From: Taudactylus pleione
Lineage: Eukaryota; Chordata; Amphibia; Anura; Myobatrachidae
Reading direction: 5' to 3'
DNA: 64,000 bases
Assembly: GCA_031769625.1 (NCBI GenBank)
Contig: JAUIMM010000178.1
Coordinates: 29,158,001-29,222,000 of the forward strand
The position numbers and the translations under genes are program-made. Of the stretch, positions 24,191 to 35,419 are shown piece after piece (the first letter of the stretch is position 1; each line of letters begins with the position of its first letter). Under the pieces are notes generated by a model that worked only from the letters and a program-made list of their open reading frames with translations, searched no databases and was not told where the DNA came from.

Positions 24191-24640
24191 TGCGCATGCG
24201 CGAGACCCAGCTAGTGACTGGTGCTCTGTCGCTCCGGGTCTCGCACCAAAGGGGGCGAGCTGTCGATGGTGATTGACAGCTCGCCCTGTTTGGTAGGCGT
24301 GGCCGGGGGGTGGCTTCACAAACGGAGGCGTTCCCAAGCGAATGCCTACCATTTGTGGGTGGCCCCACCGACATCACCAGTGATGTCAGTGGGAGAGCTT
24401 CCGGCTCTATTAGAGCCAGAAGCTCTCTGGGGCTTGCGGCCACGAGACCCTACCACAAGGGTCTCATTGCAAGCCCGATGGTCATGATGGTCTTGACCAT
24501 CGTGACCATCATCTTGGCCACTCGCTATAGCTGTGGGTGGTCACCCACAGTTATGCGAGTGGCCAGGAGGCCTCACAAAAAAAAAATGCCCAGAGTCAGA
24601 GCGAGCTCTCTTTCAGAACGTCCGGCTCTGAATCAGGGCC
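24191..24640. mobile_element. Serial-hairpin MITE, family B, copy 1 (5' truncated)
   Basis: This copy enters at GCGCATGCGCGAGACCC and ends at CTGAATCAGGGCC. It retains the order of consecutive inverted repeats seen in the full copies: the GGGTCTCG stem, the AAAGGGGGCGAGCTGTC stem with GACAGCTCGCCC, a GCGTTCCCAAGCGAATGC stem, CACCGACATCACCAGTGATG with GTCAGTGGG, an AGAGCTTCCGGCTCT stem, a CTTGCGGCCACGAGACCC stem, a GATGGTC...GACCATC stem and the CCACTCGC...GCGAGTGG stem. The left ~60 bp, including the terminal repeat, is missing. Confidence 0.85.
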
Positions 24641-24699
24641 TATGTGCAGTCTATTAAGATATCCCGCTGTAGTAGTAATATAATGGCAAATCTAGAACA

Positions 24700-25330
24700 G
24701 ACTGCAAGAATGCACGACTAGAACAGGTTGTGGAGACACTGGAACTGGCTGCTCTACAACAATAGAAGCAAGCTGCAGGATGTTAAAACTAGGTGGTGGC
24801 AGCATTCTGCTTGAGATACTGGAACTGGGTGCTGTATCACAATAAAAGCAGGCTGCAGGACCTTTAGAACTAGATGCCCGGAGCACAATTGAGGCAGGCT
24901 GCAGGAGTGTATCAAGACTGAGGGGTCTATTTACTAAGCAGTGATAGGAGAAGTGAAGAGTGAAAAGTGATAAGGTGCCAGCCAATCAACTCCTAACCAT
25001 CTCCAGGCTGTGTTTGAAAAAATTACAGTTGTGAGCTGATAGGATGGCACCTTATCACTTTTCACTCTTCACTTTTCACTTCTCCTAACACTGCTTAGTA
25101 TATAGACCCCTTAATGCTGTGAAGCAAATATTGAAGCAAGTACAGTAACTGGAACAGGTGCTGATTGCTGCGAAGCAGGTTACCGGATAAGGTGCTGAAT
25201 GATATGAAGCAAATACTTAAGCAGGGTACTGTCACATAATGCAGGAATGCAAAAGAGTGCCAGGAGCCAAGGTACTGATTCTCATGAAGAGAAGTTGTAC
25301 TTGCAATGTGCTGTAAGCAGTTCCTGGTTT
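24700..25330. repeat. Degenerate ~80-bp tandem repeat (ACTGGAACTGG/AAGCAGGCTGCAGGA)
   Basis: ACTGGAACTGGCTGCT at about 24739 recurs as ACTGGAACTGGGTGCT at about 24818, followed in both by AAGCAAGCTGCAGGA-like words. Weaker copies continue to about 25200 after a MITE at 24921-25112. The repeat is non-coding. Confidence 0.55.
24921..25112. mobile_element. MITE with GGGGTCTATTTACTAAGCAG termini
   Basis: The left AGGGGTCTATTTACTAAGCA followed by GTGATAGGAGAAGTG mirrors the right CACTTCTCCTAACACTGC followed by TTAGTATATAGACCCC. Longer imperfect arms (AAAAGTGATAAGGTGCC and its inverse) bring the stem to about 65 bp. It is a non-coding 190-bp hairpin. Confidence 0.85.
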
Positions 25331-26336
25331 AAATAGGGCATTTAGAGCACTGATAGGCTGGGCAGAACATGTGACTGAGGTTGCTGGAAGCTCGTTGGCA
25401 GCAGGTCATGTGATCACATCCAAGATGGTGACGCCCATGGTTTAGAATGGTGGAAACTGCTAGAAGTGAAATGCCAGGCACATTTACAAATGAGTGACCA
25501 CAGGTTTCAGGGAAGATGCAGGCAACCATCAGGGACACAGATTGCAGTAAGGTGACACTGCCGGACCAGTTAACGGGGACCTGGACCCCAATGTGTGACA
25601 TGGACTATGTATTTAAGAGGAGAACCAGCAACTTCATGATACACACTAAAAATATTTTCTTTATATTCTTGGGTCCACCTGTATTTATGTCCCTGTGCAT
25701 TATGTGCAGGCATTTAGGCAATGTAGTTAAGGATAAACAGAGGTACTTGCATCTGTCACGTCCTTAAACTTTTTCCATATTCTCATCCTCCTAACTTCCA
25801 TATAACTGTAGCATGATCTTCATACTTTCATCTTTAAATTATACGAAATCCGGTCTTGGCCTCATTCCCTCAGGTCCTCTGAAATCTTATTCACCAACTG
25901 TATAATCCATCCATCTGTATCTGAAATATATAACCTAATGGTTTTTCTCTGGCTTCCTTGGGAGTCTTCTTTCAAAATGCATCTTAAGTTGTTATGAAGC
26001 TATACTTCTGCTTCAGGGATTAGTGCTATTGCACCTGTTATTTCCCTTTCTATCTTAGTTTTCAACAGTTGTATTATATATAATGTGTAACTAGCATAAT
26101 TATTACCCTAACCGTACATTTATTTTAAAGTGAATCTACCAATTCAGGATCCATTTTGCCATTTTGTGTAAATCTTTTGATACAAGTCACTATTTTAAGT
26201 GTTAATAACACTGCAAAGCTTAATGGCATCTGCATATATGGAACTCTTACTTTCTAGGCCAACTGTAACCTTCTTCTATTCAAAATCTCTACTTCTTACA
26301 TTACCTCCAACAATCCATCCAAAAGGTTCCTGAAAG

Positions 26337-26341
<5 letters not shown>
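25113..26341. other. Unassigned stretch
   Basis: Apart from the end of the ~80-bp repeat, nothing is recognised. No domain was seen in the short frames. Confidence 0.4.

Positions 26342-26382
<41 letters not shown>
26342..26382. repeat. (AT)n microsatellite
   Basis: An uninterrupted TA dinucleotide run of about 40 bases. Confidence 0.98.
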
Positions 26383-26384
<2 letters not shown>

Positions 26385-26453
26385 GCTTCTCTCTCTGCTC
26401 TGCTCTTCATAATCCCAATAATGTCTGAGAATGAATTTTAGTATAATCCTACT

Positions 26454-27875
26454 ATGGTAACCCTAATGCTAAGCCTAATGTTATCCATAACTGTAACCCT
26501 AATGCTCACCCTAATGTTATCCATACCTGTAACCCTAACCCTAATGCTGACCCTAATGTTATCCATAACTGTAACCCTAACCCTAATGCGAAACCTAATG
26601 TTATCCATACCTGTAACCCTAACCCTAATGCTAACCCTAATGTTATCCACCATAACTGTAACCCTAACCCTAATGATAGCCCTAATGCTAACCTTAATCC
26701 TAATTTTATCCATAACTGTAACCCCAATGGTAACCCTAATGCTATCCATAACTGTAAACCGTAACCCTAATTATAGCTCTAATGCTAACCTTAACCCTAA
26801 TGTTATCCATAACTGTAACCCTAATGGTAACAATAATGTTATCCAAAACTGTAACCCTAACCCTAATAAGAGCCCTAATGCTAACCCTAATGTTATCCAT
26901 AACTGTAGCCCTAACCCTAATGTTAACCCTAATGCTAACCCTAACTCTAATGTTATCCTTAACTGTAACCCTAACTCTAATAATGGCCCTAATGCTAACC
27001 CTAACCCTAATGCTATCCATAACTGTAACCCTGATCCTAATGTTAACCCTAATGCTAACCCTGATGTTATCCATAACTGTAACCCTAACCCTAATGCTAA
27101 CCTTAATCCTAATTTTATCCATAACTGTATCCCTAATGGTAACCCTAATGTTATCCATAACTGTAACCCTAACCCTAATGATAGCCCTAATGCTAACCTT
27201 AACCCTAATGTTATCCATAACTGTAACCCTAATGGTAACCCTAATGTTATCCAAAGCTGCAACCCTAACCCTAATAAGAGCCCTAATGCTAACCCTAATG
27301 TTATCCATAACTGTAGCCCTAACCCTAATGTTAACCCTAATGCTAACCCTAACTCTAATGTTATCCTTAACTGTAACCCTAACTCTAATAATGGCCCTAA
27401 TGCTAACCCTAACCCTAATGTTAGCCATAACTGTAACCCTAATGGTAATCCTGATGCTAAATCTAACCCTAATGTTATCCATAACTGTAACCCTGACTCT
27501 AATGTTAACCCTAATGTTATCTATAACTGTAACAATAATCCTAATGGTAACCCTAACCGTAATGTTATCTATAACTGTAACCCTAACCCTAATGCTAACA
27601 TTAATGTCATCCATAACTGTTACTTTAACCCTAATAGTAACCCTAATGCTAACTCTAATGTTTTCCATAACTGTAACCCTAACCCTAATTTTATCCATAA
27701 CTGTAACCTTAACCCTAATGCTAACCCTAATGTTATCCATAACTGTAACCCTAACCCTAATGGTAACCCTAATGTTATCCATAACTGTAACCTTAACCCT
27801 AATGTTAACCCTAACCCTAATGCTAACCCTAATGTTATCCATAACTGTAACCCTAATCCTAATGGTAACTCTAGC
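26454..27875. repeat. Degenerate CCCTAA (telomere-like) tandem array
   Basis: About 1.4 kb is built of CCCTAA and CCCTAATG words, interspersed at irregular spacing with GTTATCCATAACTGTAA, so the vertebrate telomeric hexamer is present but never as a pure run longer than a few units. A block at about 26776-27012 recurs almost unchanged at 27184-27420, an exact offset of 408 bp. The array is free of stops in several frames on both strands, giving spurious frames of up to 488 codons. Such arrays are interstitial satellites rather than chromosome ends. Confidence 0.9.
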
Positions 27876-27895
27876 AAGACTAATGCAAATGTCTA

Positions 27896-28010
27896 TATCT
27901 TGACTGTTGACATTTTCTAGGTGTCAACATTCATGATGTTGATATTTTAACCATGTTGACATCATGAATGTCAATATTCTGGTGTCAACATTATGCATAT
28001 CGACAACTTG
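27896..28010. repeat. TGTTGACA/TGTCAACA cluster next to the CCCTAA array
   Basis: ACTGTTGACATTTTC, GGTGTCAACATTC, ATGTTGACATCATG and related words in both orientations link the end of the array to the truncated gypsy LTR. It shares vocabulary with 22077-22236. Confidence 0.7.
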
Positions 28011-28011
28011 A

Positions 28012-28503
28012 CCGGTGCCACATCAATTGACCCTCAAGGTCCTACGTCTTCACTGGTGCAATCGCCACTTCATTCGGCTCACTAGCCGCAACCCGGCCCG
28101 TGCCGCACCAATTGACCCTCCAGGTCATATGTCCTCACTGGCGCAACCGCCCCTTCTCTTCGGCTTACTAGCTGCGACTTGGCCCGTGCAGCACCAATTG
28201 ACCCTCAAGGTCCTACGTCTTCACTGGTGCAATCACCATTTCTACAGGCTCACCAGCCGCAACTCAGCCCGTGGCGCATCAAATTATTTTCTATTTTCAG
28301 GACCTTTTGTTTCATGTGCTTGGTTGCTAACTAACACTCCCTGAATTGATGGGATCCTACCTTATTTATGTTTTACTGCATGTGTGTTCTATTTGTTCAT
28401 TTAAGCCTATGTTACTCTATACTCATTAAACCTTTATTGGGTTCCAATCACCCTGTGCCTCTGTAAAGCTTTACTTGGTCTACGTACCAGGTAGATCGTA
28501 ACA
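28012..28503 (+). repeat. Truncated 5' LTR of Ty3/gypsy element
   Basis: It matches the last ~490 bp of the 3' LTR, including three CAATTGACCCTC-headed ~85-bp tandem units (28024, 28109, 28195), the CATTAAACCTTTATTGGG run and the terminus GATCGTAACA at 28494-28503. The first ~1 kb of the LTR, including its TGTTAC start, is missing. The primer-binding region would start at 28504. Confidence 0.85.
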
Positions 28504-28541
28504 TTATAGCCAGCCTAATAAGTTATCTTTACTGAGGCACT

Positions 28542-29398
28542 ATGGAACACCTACAAAACCCAGCTCAAGTGTTAGCTGCTCAAATTCAAGTGCTTACTCA
28601 GAAAGTCCAGGAACTTTCTATTCAGGTCCAAGACGGGCGAACCGCATCTTTGCAAGCCTCCTCTAAAGAGCCCAAAATTAATTTGCCCAACCGTTTTTCC
28701 AGTGATCGTAAGACTTTTATTTATTTTCAAAAAAGTTGTCAGCTATAGTTTCGGTTACAATTAATCTCTTCTGGGACAGAAATACAAAGAGTTGGGTTAG
28801 TCATCTCACTGCTCCATGGAGATCCTCAAACCTGGGCTTTTGGACTTCCGTCTACTCATGCGGCTCTATTAACTGTTGATGCTTTTTTTTCCATGCTTGG
28901 ATTGTTGTACGATGACCCTGACAAAACTTACTTAGCTGAGTTGAAATTATGTTCACTCAAGCAGGGGCAAAGGGCTGCTGTGGATTATTGCTCTGAGTTT
29001 CATCGCTGGGCTACCGAGAGTCGGTAGCCCAGGGTGGAATGATCCAGCATTACGTAGCCAGTTTTGCATTGGTCTGTCTGAGTCCATTAAAGATATTCTC
29101 ATCCAACATCCACCATCGGAAACTCTTGATGAGTTGATTCACAGTGCCATTCGTATTGATTGTCGTCTTAGAGAGAGACGACGAGAGCAGCAGTTGCCTA
29201 CAAGATCTCCACGGTCCTTTTTGTGGGTTCCAATACCTGAACAAGATGAGCCTATGCAGGTTGGAGCCACTCGTTTAACTCCTGAAGACAGACAAAGGAG
29301 GCGCTCTAAAGGTCTCTGTATGTATTGTGGAGATAAATCTCACTCTCTCAAAGACTGCCTGCTGGTTGCAGTAAAAGGCATTTGGAGGAGGTACACTT
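28542..29398 (+). pseudogene. Gypsy gag with CCHC zinc knuckle, broken
   Basis: It starts with MEHLQNPAQVLAAQIQVLTQ soon after the LTR. The capsid-like part is split by stops (after about 28748, and elsewhere to 29130). Frames 29134-29400 include DELIHSAIRIDCRLRERR-like content and a zinc knuckle at 29317-29358, CMYCGDKSHSLKDC, with CX2CX4HX4C spacing. That knuckle binds RNA in the packaging role known for gypsy Gag. Several stops make it non-functional. Confidence 0.85.
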
Positions 29399-32300
29399 AG
29401 GCCTAGCTTCCATTTCCTCCGAAAACTCAGTATTGGTCCCAGCATCCATTCATTTGTCTAACAACATCTATCTACCTATGGCCTTTTTAGACAGTGGAGC
29501 TGCCATGAATTTTATGGATCAAGTCTTCTTTTTATATTTGAATCTTCAAGCCATTACTCTGACTAAAGAAGTTTCCATTTGCGGTCTGGATGGTGAGGTC
29601 ATTTCTAAAAATAACATTAAGCTCAAAACTTCTGAGAAGATTTAGTTTTATATTCTTCATTGTCCTTGGTTCCTGTTGTTTTAGTATTACCATGGTTAAG
29701 GAAACACAATCCCGTCATTGAATGGTCTTCAGGGGAAGTACTTAAGTGGGGCCCTTCTTGTCATTCTACATGCCTCTCACTCCCAGTACGCACCTCCCTA
29801 CGGACCACGATAACTATCACTTCCTCAAGTCTTCTAGTTCAGTATTCTGATTTTGCATATGTTTTCTCTAAACAAAAAGCTGATTCTTTACCGCCTCATC
29901 GTCCTTATGATTGTGCTATTAATTTAGTCCCTGAAGCGAAACTACCCAAAGGCTGTTTATATTCCTTGTCTATACCCGAAAATAAGGCAATGGAGGATTA
30001 TATCAAAGAGGATTTGGCTCAAGGATTTATTTGACCTTCTAAGTCACCCATTGGTGCAGGGGTTTTTTTTGTCCAAAAGAAAGATGGGTCGTTGTGTCCA
30101 TGCATTGTCTATAGAGGGTTGAACATAATTACAATTAAAAATTCTTATCCTCTTCCTCTCATCTCAGTTTTGTTTGATCAACTTTACGAGGCAACTATTT
30201 TTTCCAAAATTGACTTATGAGGCGCCTACAATTTAATTTGCATCAGAGAGGGCGATGAGTGGAAGACGGCCTTCATTACTCATACCAGCCATTATGAGTA
30301 TCTTGTTATGCCATTTGGGCTTTCCAATGCTCCGGTGGTGTTTCAGGATCTAATCAATGATATTCTTCAAGATTTTTTGGGTGTTTTCGTTGTTGTCTAC
30401 CTCGATGACATTCTCTTCTACCCCAAATCACTGGAACTCCATGTACAACATGTGCGTCAAGTTCTCCTGTTGTTATGAAAACATAATCTTTTACCAAATT
30501 AGAAAAATGTGAGTTTCATGTCACACATGTTTCCTTTTTAGGGTATATTATTGCACCTGAAGGATTCGTCATGGATACTGCTAAAGTGAAGGCTGTTCTT
30601 GAGTGGCTTCAGCCCAGCACCCTTAAAGGAATTCAACATTTTCTTGGTTTTGCAACTATTATAGGAGATTCATTAGTTATTTTTCCACCTTTGTGGTTCC
30701 AATCATTGAGCTAACCAAGAAAGGGGCAAATACTGTCCATTGGCCTGCTAATGCAATTCAAGCATTTAAGACTCTCAAGACTGTGTTCACCCAAGCTCCA
30801 GTGTTGCATCACCCTGATCCAGAATTGCCTTTTGTTTTGGAGGTTGATGCTTCCGAAGTGGGTGCAGGGGCTATACTTTCTCAGAGATACCCTTTCAAGA
30901 ACAAGCTACATCCATGTGCATTTTTCTCTCAAAAATTATCCTCGGCAGAGCATTATTATGATGTTGGTAACCAGGAACTGTTGGCAATCAAATGGGCTTT
31001 GGAAGATTGGTGTAATTGGCTTGAGGGAGCCAAACACCAGGTTGTCATTCTCACTGATCATAAAAACTTGGCATATATTGAGTCTGCTAAATTACTTAAT
31101 TCCAGACAGGTACGATGGGCCTTGTTTTTCACTCGCTTTAGTTTTGTCATTTCTTTTCAACCTGGATCAAAGAACATCAAGGCACTGCGCTGTCTAGAAG
31201 TTTTATTCCTGATCAACTCAAAACTGAGTCAGTTGAACCCAAGACTTGTATTTTGTCTGCCGTTACTCGGACCTTGGCTGAACCTTTGCAGTCTTGCCAG
31301 CCTGAGGCACCGCCTGACAAGCCAGATGATTTAGTTTTTGTCCCTCACAGGTTTAGGAAGTCTGTACTCTTCGACTTCCATTCCAAGAAAGCTTTTGGTC
31401 ATCCTAGTATTTCCAAGACTATTGAGTTGCTTTCCCGATCTGTTTGGTGGCTATCTTTAGCCAAAGATGTTCGCGAGTTCGTCCGAGCATATGAAACCTG
31501 TGCTCGCAACAAAACACCCAGAACAGCTCCTTCAGGCTTACTGGTTCTGTTAGCCACTCCCAGTAGGCCTTGGACACATATTGCCATGGATTTTATTGTT
31601 GATATTCCTGTCTCGACTCATTGCTCTGTTATTTGGACCATTATTGACTGATTTAGTAAAATGGCACATTTTATTCCCTTGCCTAAATTACCTTCGGCCA
31701 AAGAGCTTTCTTCTTTGTTTCTTCAACATGTTTTTTGGCTCCACGGTTTTCCATTGGACATCATGTCAGATCGTGGGACACAGTTTGTTGCTCAGTTCTG
31801 GAGGAATTTTTGTGCCTCATTAGGAATTTCTCTCAGGGCCTGATTCAGACCCGCTCGCAAGCGCTACACGCTTGCAAGCGGGTCAATGGTGGCCCAGTGC
31901 ACATGCGCACGACGGAGCCGGCTCCGTTATGCGCATGCGCGAGACTCGGATAGCGACGGGCAAACCGTCACTCCGGGTCTCCTACCAAAGGTGGCGTGCT
32001 GTCGATGTTGAGTGACAGCACGCCTCCTTTGGTGGGCGGGCTGGGGGAGTGGCTGCCAAAACTGAGGCGTTCCCATGTGAACGCCTCTGTTTGGGGGCGG
32101 CCCCACTGACATCACGAGTAATGTCAGTGGGAGAGATTTCGGCTCTGTTTGAGCCGAAATCCCTCTTGGGCTTGCGGCAACAAGACCCTACCACAAAGGT
32201 CTTGTCGCAAGCCCGATGGTCGTGATGGTCTTGACCATTGCGACCATCTTCCTGGCCGCTCGCTATAGCTGTGGGTGAACACCCACAGCTTTGCGAGCGG

Positions 32301-33005
32301 CCAGGAGGCCACTCTAAAAAACAAGAAGGCCAGCCCTGATTCAGAGCGAGTGCTCTGTCAGAGCATCCGGCTCTGAATCAGGGCCTCTGTCTCTCCTCTG
32401 GTTATCACCCACAGTCACATGGACAAACTGAACATGCCAAGCAATCTCTGGAGCAATACTTGCGCTGTTTTGTCTCTAAGTGTCATTCTGATTGGGTTTC
32501 ATTCTTACCCTTAGTGGAATTTGCTTTTAACAATGCTTCTCATTCAGCTTCCAAAGTATCTCCTTTCTTCTGTGTCTCCAGCCAACATCCTAGAGCTAAT
32601 TCATTTGATCCTAATACTTCCAAGTACGATGTTCCATCTTCAGTCTCTCGTCTCCATCGGATCTGGATCAAGGTTCATCAAAGTCTTTGTAAAGCATCTC
32701 TTCGCTCTGAAAGATCTGTTGACAAACATGGCCGACCTTGTTTTTTGAAGAAAGGGGATTTGGTGTGGCTCTCTACTAGGAGCATCAAGCTTCGGCAACC
32801 TACTCACAAGTTAGGTCCAAGATTTATTGGTCAGTTTCATACTATTTCTCAAGTCAATCCAATTGCCTTTAAATTACAGTTACCCAGTTTGCTTCGTATC
32901 AATAACACATTTCACTGTTCTCTCCTCAAACCAGTTTTTGTTTCCAAAAAAATTACCTCCAGACCTGTTCCTATACCTCCACCTCTTGTTGTTCATGATT
33001 AACAT
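29382..33005 (+). pseudogene. Gypsy pol: protease, RT, RNase H, integrase (multiply broken)
   Basis: Order and landmarks: aspartic protease DSGA at about 29490; an RT start near 29900-30030; RT palm YLDD at about 30398-30409, preceded by a [14 protein letters not shown] block; RNase H with [14 protein letters not shown] at about 30830 and [12 protein letters not shown] at about 31050; integrase with an HPSISKTIELL zinc-binding region at about 31395, catalytic MDFIVDIP at about 31590 and [12 protein letters not shown] at about 31765. The later integrase part resumes after a MITE, at about 32388-33003. Stops or frameshifts occur in the RT (30037, 30218, 30476 area) and at the RNase H to integrase junction. 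This protease-RT-RH-IN order is Ty3/gypsy. Confidence 0.92.
31835..32384. mobile_element. Serial-hairpin MITE, family B, copy 2, inserted in gypsy integrase
   Basis: About 550 bp from AGGGCCTGATTCAGACCC to CTCTGAATCAGGGC lies within integrase coding DNA. CTC on both sides (31832-31834, 32385-32387) is consistent with a 3-bp target duplication, and the integrase frame continues on the far side. Successive stems include the TGCGCATGCGC region, GGGTCTC, GGTGGCGTGCTGTC, GCGTTCCCATGTGAACGC, CCACTGACATCACGAGTAAT, GATTTCGGCTC with GAGCCGAAATC, CTTGCGGCAACAAGACC with GGTCTTGTCGCAAG, and GCCGCTCGC with GCGAGCGGC. Confidence 0.9.
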
Positions 33006-33019
33006 GAGTAAAGAGAAAT

Positions 33020-33200
33020 TTGGATTGTAGGGTCTCTAGAGGCAAATTACAATTCTTAGTACATTGGAAGGGTTACGGTCCTGAAGAGCACTCATGGGTT
33101 CCTGAACATGCACTACATGCTCCGAAATTAAAGAGATTATTCTTTCTCCAGTTTCCTGATAAACCTGGTTCTGGAGGTTTTTTAACCCTGCGTCAAGGGG
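33020..33200 (+). pseudogene. Chromodomain at gypsy pol C-terminus
   Basis: The frame at 33020-33259 encodes LQFLVHWKGYGPEEHSWVPE, the chromodomain core (hydrophobic strand, W-K-G-Y, E-x-S-W-x-P). This places the element among the chromoviruses, whose chromodomain guides integration towards particular chromatin. It is separated from the integrase tail by a frame break near 33002. Confidence 0.9.
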
Positions 33201-33208
33201 GGGGCACT
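33194..33208 (+). promoter_or_regulatory. Polypurine tract of the gypsy element
   Basis: CAAGGGGGGGGCAC lies immediately before the TGTTAC start of the 3' LTR, where plus-strand DNA synthesis is primed in LTR retroelements. Confidence 0.7.
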
Positions 33209-35288
33209 GTTACAACTCACAGTGTGGATTCCACTCCGGTCCTCAGAAGATCCAGGTAGCTTTCCAGACTTCCCTTCCACGTGATTTGTTGCTGGTCCTA
33301 TTTCTAGGCTTTGGACTCTCACCGCCCTGCCGGCTATAGCTCATTCCTCCCACATCTCAGCTGACTGTGTTGTGACTCTGTGGTTCCAGCGTGCTGCTTC
33401 CTCAGTTACCTGCTCCGTGGAATATCCTCTGGCATGCCAGCTACCTAGAGAGGCCTCCGGAGCTTGATCTACACCATGCTGCTGCTGCTCTCATTCAGCT
33501 ATACACATCCATCATATATTTAGTGTGTGAGTATAACACACTATAACTAAACATTCATGTATAATTACAGTATACCAGCTGTACCTTCATTAAGTCTGAA
33601 CTCACTTTGCAAGTTTGAAATCCCACCTTACTGTTGTAGTTGCTGCTTTTATTTCATCTGTGCACATCCTGTGTGTGTTTAGTGACTGAGTTTTGCACAC
33701 CATTACTAACCTGCATGTTTAATTATACCAGCTGTACCTTCATCACATCTGAACTCACTTTGCAAGTTGGAAATCCCACATTACTGCTGCAGTTGTTGCT
33801 TTCATTTCATCTGTGCACATCCTGCATATGCTTAGTGACTGAGGGCCTGATTCAGAGCCGCTCGTTCGCTCCGAGCGATGTTCGCACAACTGCGCATGCG
33901 TAGGGGTTGTAATACGCATGCGCGAACTAGTCATTGCGGTCAGAAATCGTGTGCTCGCAAAATAGCGAATGCCTGCTAATTTGATTGACAGAATGAGGCG
34001 TTTGTGGGTGGTAACAGGGGAAGGTGCTTGAAAACGGGGAGTGGAGAACTGAATGCAGGCGTGCCAAACGGTCAAAACGGGCGTTTTAAGAGTGTGCATA
34101 ATTAACAAAGCAGCGTCATCGACCACGTCACTTGGTTGTCTTTTAGCCTGAACTGCTCGCATGATTGCGGTAGGAAAATCCAACCACAAGCACTGCGAGC
34201 AGTTCATACGCCTTTCAATGTACTCGATTAATATAATAAATAGCGGAGATGACGTAGGATGCGAGCGGCCACGTGGGTGTTTTACAAAAAATAGCGAGCG
34301 CATGTTTCGTTCGCTCGTTCAGACATAGAGGTGTCAACAGACCACAAAGAGCGAGCGCTCTATTTAAATATCCGGCCCCTTTTTCTGAACGAGCGAGCGC
34401 AAATAGCGTCCAGCTCTGAATCAGGCCCTGAGTTTTACACACCATTACTCAACCCGCATGTATATTTATACCAGCAGTATCTTCACCAAGTCAGAACTCA
34501 CTTTGTAAATTTGTACCCCATTTTACTGCTGCAGTTGTTACTCTCATTTCATTTGTACACATTCTGCATATGCTTAGTGACTGAGTTATACACATCATTC
34601 CTTTACCTGCATGTATTCCTGAATCAGCTGCATCTTCGTCAAGTCTGGACTACTTTACTAGTTCCTTCTGGGAGTTCAACATACTTGCACTTTCAGCTTC
34701 ATACTACAGGTACGCACACCTGTTCTGTGACTCTGTTTCATTCGGCTCACTAGCCGCAACCCGGCCTGTGCTGCACCAATTGACCCTCAAGGTCCTACGT
34801 CCTCACTGGTGCAATCGCCACTTCACTTCAGCTCATTAGCCGTGCGACATCAATTGACCCTCAAGGTCCTACGTCTTCATTGGCGCATTCGCCACTTCAT
34901 TCGGCTCAATAGCCGCAACTCTACCTATGCCACACCAATTGACCCTCATGGTCCTTCGTCCTCACTGGCGCAATCGCCACTTCTCTTCGGCTCACTAGCC
35001 GCGACTCGGCCCGCACCGCACCAATTGACCCTCAAGGTCCTATGTCTTCACTGGCACAATCACCATTTCTACAGGCTCACCAGCTGCAACTCGGCCCATG
35101 CCGCATCAAATTATTTTCTATTTTCAGGACCTTTTGTTTCATGTACTCGGTTGCTAACTAACACTCCCTGTGTTCTATTTGTTCATTTAAGCTTGTGTTA
35201 CTCTAGACTCATTAAACCTTTATTGGGTTCCAATCACCCTGTGCCTCTGTAAAGCTTTACTCAGTCTACATACCAGGTAGATCGTAAC

Positions 35289-35289
<1 letters not shown>
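33209..35289 (+). repeat. 3' LTR of gypsy element with nested MITE
   Basis: It runs from TGTTACAACTC to GATCGTAACA, with the TGTTAC/GTAACA terminal inverted repeat and TG...CA ends. Its length is 2081 bp, about 1.49 kb without the MITE at 33843-34428. The first half holds repeats of about 155 bp (ACCAGCTGTACCTTCAT, CTCACTTTGCAAGTT, TTTCATCTGTGCACATCC). The second half holds ~85-bp units headed by CAATTGACCCTC at 34777, 34851, 34936 and 35022. Confidence 0.9.
33843..34428. mobile_element. Harbinger-type MITE, family A, copy 3, in the LTR
   Basis: The 586-bp element runs from GGGCCTGATTCAGAGCCG to GCTCTGAATCAGGCCC, with TGA on both sides (33840-33842, 34429-34431). It lies in the opposite orientation to copy 1: its GGTAACAGGGG and AAAACGGGGAGTGGAG blocks are the inverse of that copy. 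Confidence 0.92.

Positions 35290-35345
<56 letters not shown>
35290..35345. repeat. (GATA)n microsatellite
   Basis: A run of about 14 GATA units directly abuts the gypsy LTR end. It may be the insertion target, which hides any target duplication. Confidence 0.95.
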
Positions 35346-35347
<2 letters not shown>

Positions 35348-35419
35348 TCACAGTCTAGTGTCTCTGGTACACTGTTAGCAGCTTTTTTTGCTGAGTCTGT
35401 GATACGAATAATAAATATG

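Noticed and set aside
24146..24657. Overlapping frames on both strands with Arg/Pro-rich peptides at 24.2 kb, and similar ones at 31.9, 56.2 and 58.5 kb
   Set aside because: They are products of the serial-hairpin MITE. Palindromes naturally give similar frames on both strands.
26454..27920. A 488-codon frame rich in NPNANPN, similar in look to Plasmodium circumsporozoite repeats
   Set aside because: It is the translation of the CCCTAA-type satellite (AACCCTAATGCT gives N-P-N-A). All frames on both strands are open for the same reason, and no start context, splice sites or non-repeat domain exists.
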